From the NCBI GenBank assembly GCA_038198445.1, contig JBBPZZ010000062.1, positions 1 through 11,322 on the forward strand: a stretch of DNA of 11,322 nt. The letters run 5' to 3'. This DNA is from JACDDK01 sp038198445. GTDB taxonomy: Bacteria; Actinomycetota; Rubrobacteria; Rubrobacterales; Rubrobacteraceae. Positions 7,022 through 11,322 of the stretch are shown here, one piece after another. Numbering within the stretch: the first letter of the stretch is position 1; every line of letters begins with the position of its first letter. Both the position numbers and the translations under genes were made by a program. The notes below the pieces were generated by a model. It searched no databases and was not told where the DNA came from. It saw only the letters and a program-made list of their open reading frames with translations.

Positions 7022-7219
7022 CTACTGAAGGAGCTTCTTGAGGCTATCTTCGAGGTAATCGGCGGTAACGGAGCCTTCCGGGGAGTAGGCGACGGCTTCC
7101 TTGCAGAGGTGGTAGAGAGCGAGGGTGCGCGTTGGTGAGAGGCGGCGGCTGCCGGCCTGATCCAGGACCAGCCGCATCAACTCCAGGGCTACCTCGGCTT
7201 CGCTCTTGGGCTGCTCCAT
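7022..7219 (-). CDS. Small hypothetical protein, 65 residues
   Basis: I do not recognise a family. The 65-residue product is acidic at the N-terminus, largely helical in character (SEAEVALELMRLVLDQAG at 6-23, TRTLALYHLCKEAVAY at 30-45) and ends in an amphipathic DYLEDSLKKLLQ. It has balanced charge, no membrane span and no signal peptide, and reads like a real soluble protein rather than an antisense shadow, as no gene lies opposite. The ATG at 7219 has no Shine-Dalgarno, but a minus-strand TACAAT (7233-7228) ends 8 nt upstream, compatible with a leaderless or very short-leader transcript. It is head-to-head with the DUF2225 gene 126 nt away and tail-to-tail with TetR. Confidence 0.6.
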   Translation of the reverse strand: MEQPKSEAEVALELMRLVLDQAGSRRLSPTRTLALYHLCKEAVAYSPEGSVTADYLEDSLKKLLQ

Positions 7220-7345
7220 GAACGACTATTGTACCGTCCGAAGCCGCGGCCGGAGTAGAGCGCTATGGTAAACTCAAACGTACTTTGATTCGTTCGCACT
7301 GCATATCCTCGACCATCGCGGAGGGGATATTTCGCTTGACGAAAG

Positions 7346-8017
7346 GTGTCCGTGGGGGAGCTTAGGCAGGCCTACACCCAGTGCCCCGTCTGCCGCTACC
7401 TCTTCCGCGCGCCGTTCTCCGGGCCGTATGTGACCATCGGCCGCGAGAGCGACTTGTGTCCCAAGTTCCCCGGCCGCGCCTCCGATGCGGCGCGGCTAAT
7501 CCAGAACGACCTGACCATGTGTCCGGCCTGCTCTTTCGCGACCAACGGGAACTTCGAGGATCTGGACCTGACTTTCGATGAGCGTTACGACATCGAGGAA
7601 CGTCTCAAGGAAGACGGTCTGCTCCGCGTCTTCCGCACCAGCCCCCCGCCGTGGCTGGCCTTCCACTCGGCCGAGGTTTGCGGCAAGGAGCGCGGCCTGC
7701 GCGCCCGGGACCTCGGCGACCTCTGCCTGCGCGCCTCCTGGGTCTGCCGCAAGGAGCGCGAGCAACCCTTCGAGAGCACCTTTCAACTCCGCGCCATCCG
7801 GCACTTCATACGCGCGCTGGACCGGGATAGTCTCGTGGGACGCGAGCTCTCCGTCACCGCCTACCTCGTCGGAGAGCTGAACCGCCGCCTCGGCAACCAC
7901 CGCGAGGCGCTCAACTGGTACGTCAACGCCGGACGCACCCTCGAAGGCGAAAACCTCGCCTGGCTCGACCGTCTCATCTCTCAACAGAGCAAGCTCGCCA
8001 GGGAACAAGCCGCCTAG
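7346..8017 (+). CDS. DUF2225-family zinc-ribbon-like protein
   Basis: A soluble protein of 223 residues matching the DUF2225 family, which has no established function that I know. Two Cys pairs typical of metal binding flank the N-terminal domain: CPVC (13-16) and CPAC (59-62), with a further Cys38 in LCPKF as in relatives. Such pairs probably hold zinc. The C-terminal half is helical; AYLVGELNRRLGNHREALNWY (172-192) looks like a TPR hairpin and could bind a protein partner. The GTG at 7346 is given, but a second GTG at 7352 has AAAGG spaced about 5 nt before it and may be the true start, shortening the protein by two residues. The gene ends just before an IS5-like fragment, and its C-terminus appears intact. 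Confidence 0.85.
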   Translation: MSVGELRQAYTQCPVCRYLFRAPFSGPYVTIGRESDLCPKFPGRASDAARLIQNDLTMCPACSFATNGNFEDLDLTFDERYDIEERLKEDGLLRVFRTSPPPWLAFHSAEVCGKERGLRARDLGDLCLRASWVCRKEREQPFESTFQLRAIRHFIRALDRDSLVGRELSVTAYLVGELNRRLGNHREALNWYVNAGRTLEGENLAWLDRLISQQSKLAREQAA

Positions 8018-8029
8018 AAGGTGCCCGAG

Positions 8030-8254
8030 AATGCTCACGAGTGCCTCCCCAAGTCGTTTGAGGATGAGCTGGCTCTTTGCCGCCTTTAGCAGGCGCTCGC
8101 TAGTCTGCACCTTCCGCCCATAATCTTTGGCGAGACGCCGGTTACGGCAGAGCCGGGCAATACTTCGCTCCACTACCCAGCGCCTCGGAACAACCTCGAA
8201 CGTAGAGCTTTCGCTGTTACGCGGCGCTATTTCCAGTCGCCAGACGGTATGCAC
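8030..8254 (-). pseudogene. IS5-family transposase fragment (C-terminal part)
   Basis: On the minus strand an open stretch encodes WRLEIAPRN, then FEVVPRRWVVERSIARL and RNRRLAKDYGRKVQTSE. This is the C-terminal signature of IS5-group DDE transposases (usually FxVLPRRWVVERTFAWL...RRLAKDYE). The Glu of WVVER (codon 8170-8168) corresponds to the last catalytic acidic residue, with Arg four residues before it. The N-terminal two-thirds, including both catalytic Asp residues, are missing: an in-frame TGA stands at 8263-8261. There is no stop of its own on the left, where the frame continues antisense into the DUF2225 gene. Both ends are approximate and terminal repeats are not identifiable. The remnant cannot be active and marks an old insertion between the DUF2225 and MFS genes. 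Confidence 0.8.
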
Positions 8255-8301
8255 CTGGCATCACGTCCGCACCGGCACATGCTCGACACTATCAACGGCG
8301 A

Positions 8302-9723
8302 CTACTGTTTGCGGGACGCTTCGGCGCCGAGGAGGAGGGAAAACGCGGCCACCACGCCGAGCGATGCAATGCCAGCGGCGAGCAAGAACGTGAACCTGTA
8401 GCCCGCCACCAGTGCTTCGGCTCCGGACTCCGTACCACCGGACAAGGCGGCGGTGCGAGCTGCCGCGAGGGTAAGAAGAGCGGCAAGCCCCAGAGCTGTT
8501 CCCACCTGCGCGGAGGTGTTCATGAAACCCGAGGCAAGACCACGTTTCCCTTGCTCTACAGCCGAGGTCCCGCGAGCGGTGGAAGAGACCGAGGCGCAGC
8601 CCAAGCCTAGCCCGGAGAGGGCGGCGCCCACGAGCACGTAACCAACGCCACTATCGGCTGTGATGCCCGCCGTAACGAGGGCGGCTGCCGCTACCACCGA
8701 GAGCCCTATGGACATCGTTGCCCTGCCACCCACAGGGCCGGAGATCCGGCCGCCCAACACGGAACCGGCGATCGCGCCGAGGCTGAACGGGAGGCCCGCC
8801 AGGCCCGCGAAAGCTGCAGAGTAGCCTAAAGTGTCTTGCAAGTAGAGGGTGACCATCACGCCGACCGGAGCGGTGGCCGCGGTAAGCGCGAAAGCGACCA
8901 GGGCTGCTCCCATCAACTCGCGCCGGCGGAAGAGTCCAGGGGGAACCAGCGGATGGGCGACGCGCCGCTCCGCGAACACGAAGGACGCGAAGAACACGGC
9001 GGCGAAACCGAGCGTCGCCAGCGTGGTGGGGGATCCAAATCCCACCTCTTCGATCCGTGTGAGCCCCAGGACCAGGAGCACAAGCCCTGCGGTGACCGTA
9101 ACGGCCCCGAAGAGGTCCAGCCGTGGGGAGGCCGAAGGGTCTCGGCTCTCGGGAACCAGAACGTAAGAGAGCGCTACCCCCGCCACCCCCACGGGTACGT
9201 TGACGAAGAAAACCCACTCCCATCCCAAAACGTCGGTGATGAGGCCACCTAGGAGCAGGCCCGCCGCTCCGCCTCCCGCGGCCACGGCCGTCCAGGCTGC
9301 CACGGCGCGGTCTCTCTCCCGACCCTCCGCGAAGATGGTAGTGATGATCGAGAGCGCAGCCGGGGCGGTGATCGCCGCCCCAAGACCCTGAAAAGCGCGC
9401 GAGACTATCAGCATCCGAGGAGAGACGGAAAGCCCACAACAAAGCGAAGCTACCGTGAATAAGGTAAGCCCCGAGACGAAAGCCCTCCTCCTCCCCCACA
9501 GGTCCGCCACCCTCCCTGCCAACAGCAGAAAGCCCGCGAAGAACAGCACGTAGGCCGAAACCACCCACTGTAGGCCCACCTGCGAAAACCCAAGATTCCG
9601 CCCGATCGAATGCAGGGCGACTATCACCGCGTTTATGTCCAGGACATCCACGAATTGCGCCACGCACAAGAGTGCAAGTGCCGCACCCTTTCGTTCGACC
9701 CGAGTGTCTCCTCTTGCATCCAC
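8302..9723 (-). CDS. MFS transporter, DHA2 (EmrB/QacA-like) family, probably 14 helices
   Basis: Inner-membrane proton-driven exporter of 473 residues. Landmarks: a first helix with AQFVDVLDI (22-30), motif A GRVADLWGRRR (70-80) after helix 2, the Gly-rich motif C region AAGGGAAGLLLGGLITD (148-164), then WEWVFFVNVPVG (168-179), typical of DHA2. The second half holds further helices up to residue 466. The family motif usually written LDxTIVNVALP is altered to LDINAVIVALH (28-38). The GTG at 9723 is chosen because GGGGAGGG stands 5 nt upstream. The frame stays open past the LacI start, and an ATG at 9789 would overlap the LacI start codon, which is unlikely. Divergent from a LacI regulator with a shared operator candidate. 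Substrate unknown; a drug or sugar-like metabolite is possible. Confidence 0.92.
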   Translation of the reverse strand: MDARGDTRVERKGAALALLCVAQFVDVLDINAVIVALHSIGRNLGFSQVGLQWVVSAYVLFFAGFLLLAGRVADLWGRRRAFVSGLTLFTVASLCCGLSVSPRMLIVSRAFQGLGAAITAPAALSIITTIFAEGRERDRAVAAWTAVAAGGGAAGLLLGGLITDVLGWEWVFFVNVPVGVAGVALSYVLVPESRDPSASPRLDLFGAVTVTAGLVLLVLGLTRIEEVGFGSPTTLATLGFAAVFFASFVFAERRVAHPLVPPGLFRRRELMGAALVAFALTAATAPVGVMVTLYLQDTLGYSAAFAGLAGLPFSLGAIAGSVLGGRISGPVGGRATMSIGLSVVAAAALVTAGITADSGVGYVLVGAALSGLGLGCASVSSTARGTSAVEQGKRGLASGFMNTSAQVGTALGLAALLTLAAARTAALSGGTESGAEALVAGYRFTFLLAAGIASLGVVAAFSLLLGAEASRKQ

Positions 9724-9750
9724 CTTGGCCCTCCCCGGACGCCCTCGCCG

Positions 9751-9776
9751 ACACTTCTTTATCGTTAAAGTAGTGT
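9751..9776. promoter_or_regulatory. 26-bp LacI-type operator candidate between MFS and lacI-family genes
   Basis: Each 13-base half, read towards the centre, is ACACTTCTTTATC and ACACTACTTTAAC: 11 of 13 match. The centre is CpG (9763/9764), as in most LacI-family operators. The site lies 28 nt upstream of the MFS GTG and 12 nt upstream of the LacI ATG, overlapping the likely promoter zone of both genes. The symmetry is read directly; binding by the adjacent LacI protein is inferred. Confidence 0.7.
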
Positions 9777-9787
9777 AGCATTGATTC

Positions 9788-10903
9788 ATGGGGCAAAAGG
9801 GAGAACAGGCGGGTGTATCTTCAAGGAGTTCCGGTGGATACCGTGTGACTCTCGCGCGGATCGCTGAAGAGGTTGGGGTCTCGGCGATGACGGTCTCCAA
9901 CGCGTACAACCGTCCAGATCAGCTCTCAGAGGAGTTAAGAGAGCGGATCTTCGAGACGGCCGAACAGCTCGGCTACCACGGTCCTGACCCCGTTGGGCGT
10001 TCCTTGAGGCGTCAGAGGACGGACGTAGTGGGGGTCCTATACTCGAACCCGCTCTCCTACGCTTTCGACGATGCTGCCGCGGTCTCTTTCTTGCGGGGGC
10101 TGAGCTCGGTCACCGAGGAGGCGGACTTGGGACTGCTGCTCGTGCCAGCGGCCCGTGGCGTTTCGGGAGAGCGCGACCCCCGGGCGGCGTCACAGGCTGC
10201 GGTGGATGGCTTCGTGGTCTACTCGATGAGCGACGAGGAGCCTTTGTTGAAAGCAGCTCTGGGAAGGCGGTTGCCGACGGTGGTGGTGGACCAGCCTCTC
10301 AAGGAGGGAGTACCCTTCGTGGGCGTCGACGACGAAGCAGCAGCCCGAATGTCAGCAGAGCACCTCCTTCACCTCGGGCACGAGAGGTTCGCCATCGTGT
10401 CGTTCGCCCTCTCCCCGGACGGCCGGGAGGGGCTCGCGGACCCTCCGCGCCAGGAGCAGGCATCTTTTCGCGTGAGCCGTCTGAGGCTGCAAGGCTACCG
10501 GGCTGCGCTGGAGGACGCCGGCCTGGTCTGGTGTAAGGTGCCCGTTTACGAGTGCCCGGGCAGCGCCAGAGAACTCGGACGAAGGGCGGCAGAGGCATTG
10601 TTCCCGGAGAACAGCCCGACGGCCGTACTGGCCCTGAGCGACCAACTTGCTCTAGGCGTCATCGAATGGGCAACAGAGCATGGACTTTCCGTACCAGAAG
10701 ACGTTTCCGTGATCGGGTTCGACGACATTCCCGAAGCTACGGGCGCCGAGCCTCCCCTCACCACCGTCCATCAGGATCACGCCGCAAAGGGGTTACTGGC
10801 CGGACAGATGCTTGTTTCACGGCTTCGCGGGGAAGGCGGCCCGAGCGCCGAACCACTGGCAACCCGCTTGGTGGTTCGAGGTTCGACATCTCCACCCCCG
10901 TGA
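9788..10903 (+). CDS. LacI/GalR-family transcriptional regulator
   Basis: A 371-residue regulator. The N-terminal LacI helix-turn-helix is VTLARIAEEVGVSAMTVSNAY (20-40), followed by the hinge region up to RRQRTDVVGVLY (74-85). The periplasmic-binding-protein-like sensor domain fills the rest: VDGFVVYSM (139-147), VGVDDEAAARM (178-188), HLLHLGHERFAIVS (192-205), ALSDQLALGVI (282-292), VSVIGFDDIPEA (306-317), LTTVHQD (324-330) and ATRLVVRGST (358-367). The 19 residues before the HTH are longer than usual, so a later start is possible. ATG 9788 has no ribosome site, but TAGCAT ends 6 nt upstream, suggesting a leaderless mRNA. It probably controls itself and the divergent MFS exporter; the effector is likely a sugar or nucleoside-like small molecule. 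Confidence 0.93.
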   Translation: MGQKGEQAGVSSRSSGGYRVTLARIAEEVGVSAMTVSNAYNRPDQLSEELRERIFETAEQLGYHGPDPVGRSLRRQRTDVVGVLYSNPLSYAFDDAAAVSFLRGLSSVTEEADLGLLLVPAARGVSGERDPRAASQAAVDGFVVYSMSDEEPLLKAALGRRLPTVVVDQPLKEGVPFVGVDDEAAARMSAEHLLHLGHERFAIVSFALSPDGREGLADPPRQEQASFRVSRLRLQGYRAALEDAGLVWCKVPVYECPGSARELGRRAAEALFPENSPTAVLALSDQLALGVIEWATEHGLSVPEDVSVIGFDDIPEATGAEPPLTTVHQDHAAKGLLAGQMLVSRLRGEGGPSAEPLATRLVVRGSTSPPP

Positions 10904-11165
10904 GCGTCGACTCACCCTGGATCGCCCCGGAGCGTCTCTCCTGGCTTCTTTCGGCCCCGTTACCCCGAGTCGCACCATCTTCATCCACCGCAGTTCATCA
11001 ACCAACAAACCGCTTTAGCTTTTCTCTAGCCCATTTGAGCTAGAAAAAGATACCTGATTGGCGGGATGGAAAATTTCGTATCACAGGTCACAATACAGGT
11101 TAGCTCCACGCTCTCGCGGCGTGTTGCGTTGATGGGAAAGGGATGGATCGAAAGAGGAGCGCTCG
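10904..11165. other. Gene-free stretch with an AT-rich inverted repeat
   Basis: The 262 nt between the LacI stop and the next start hold no credible gene. CTAGC (11026-11030) and GCTAG (11039-11043) form a five-pair stem with an 8-nt loop, flanked by CTTTTCT on the left and AAAAAG on the right, which can extend the pairing. There is no T tract downstream on either strand, so it is not a standard intrinsic terminator. The second half is less GC-rich and probably carries the promoter of the gene at 11166, but I could not settle on a -35/-10 pair. Confidence 0.5.
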
Positions 11166-11322
11166 ATGTTGATGGGACGTTTCAGGCTACCTTGCTACAA
11201 ACCTATACTAGTTATTGCGCTTGCCTTCATGCTTGCGGTAACAGCGCTCATGAACTCGGCGGACGCCACGGAGGACGGGGCGGGCTCGGGCGAGAGGCAG
11301 GATAATGCACCGGCGTCCTCGG
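11166..11322 (+). CDS. N-terminus of a secreted or membrane-anchored protein (partial, runs off right edge)
   Basis: Only 52 codons are visible, so the family cannot be named. They encode a classical signal peptide: a basic n-region (GRFRLPCYK, 4-12), a hydrophobic core (PILVIALAFMLAVTALM, 13-29) and a likely signal peptidase site after SADA (31-34). The mature part begins acidic and polar (TEDGAGSGERQDN), like a flexible linker. The ATG at 11166 has GAGGAG (11154-11159) spaced six bases upstream; the ATG two codons later is an alternative. The start is supported by both the ribosome site and the signal peptide. It is co-directional with the LacI gene but 262 nt away, so probably a separate unit. 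Confidence 0.7.
   Translation, partial: MLMGRFRLPCYKPILVIALAFMLAVTALMNSADATEDGAGSGERQDNAPASS

Noticed and set aside
7496..8254. Single 252-residue minus-strand protein containing the IS5 signature
   Set aside because: Only about the first 75 residues resemble a transposase. The rest is antisense to DUF2225, so it is a relic merging into a shadow frame.
8651..9796. 381-codon minus-strand frame overlapping the MFS gene in another frame
   Set aside because: Gly/Arg-rich composition with no membrane or domain pattern, and it covers the well-supported MFS reading frame.
9724..9909. Longer MFS start at 9909 or the ATG at 9789
   Set aside because: Both would overlap the LacI gene or its start codon. 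The GTG at 9723 has a good ribosome site and gives a normal DHA2 N-terminus.
11066..11305. 79-codon plus-strand frame overlapping the secreted-protein start
   Set aside because: The overlapping frame from 11166 has both a Shine-Dalgarno and a textbook signal peptide; this one has neither and ends in low-complexity Gly/Arg.
1..11322. CRISPR array, tRNA, rRNA or phage module
   Set aside because: I saw no regularly spaced direct repeats, no tRNA-like cloverleaf sequence, no rRNA motifs and no phage structural or integrase genes in the window.

Overview
The window is GC-rich bacterial DNA with frequent GTG/TTG starts, several likely leaderless genes and gene families typical of high-GC Gram-positives. 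An actinobacterium fits best, possibly a Rubrobacter-like lineage; that genus guess is an inference from protein style and was not searched. Most of the window is ordinary accessory and transport DNA, and I see no complete, clearly novel multi-gene system. The most unusual gene is a divergent S-adenosylhomocysteine hydrolase (SAHH) paralogue with a remodelled active site.

Left part (1-4180, minus strand): a compact ABC importer operon of the BMP/PnrA (nucleoside-type) class. It reads leftward as substrate-binding lipoprotein, double-domain ATPase, first permease, second permease. The last gene runs off the left edge. Genes are spaced by 10 nt or overlap by 4 nt (ATGA) and 1 nt (TAGTG), which suggests translational coupling. 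A sigma70-type promoter, a 24-bp imperfect palindrome and a strong Shine-Dalgarno lie upstream of the lipoprotein.

Divergent from it (4308-5450, plus) is the SAHH-like NAD-binding protein. Sharing a 127-nt control region with a nucleoside-type importer suggests that it acts on an imported or salvaged nucleoside-like compound.

Middle part (5451-8300): a 265-nt gene-free patch; a five-helix membrane protein (minus) divergent from a TetR regulator (plus) across a tandem operator-like repeat; a 65-residue hypothetical gene (minus); a DUF2225 zinc-ribbon-like protein (plus); and a fragment of an IS5-family transposase (minus).

Right part (8302-11322): a DHA2-type (14-helix) MFS exporter (minus) divergent from a LacI regulator (plus), with a near-perfect 26-bp palindrome centred on CpG between them. 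A gene-free stretch follows, then the start of a secreted protein that runs off the right edge. Two local regulator-transporter (or regulator-membrane protein) pairs with visible operator candidates therefore stand next to the nucleoside importer module.
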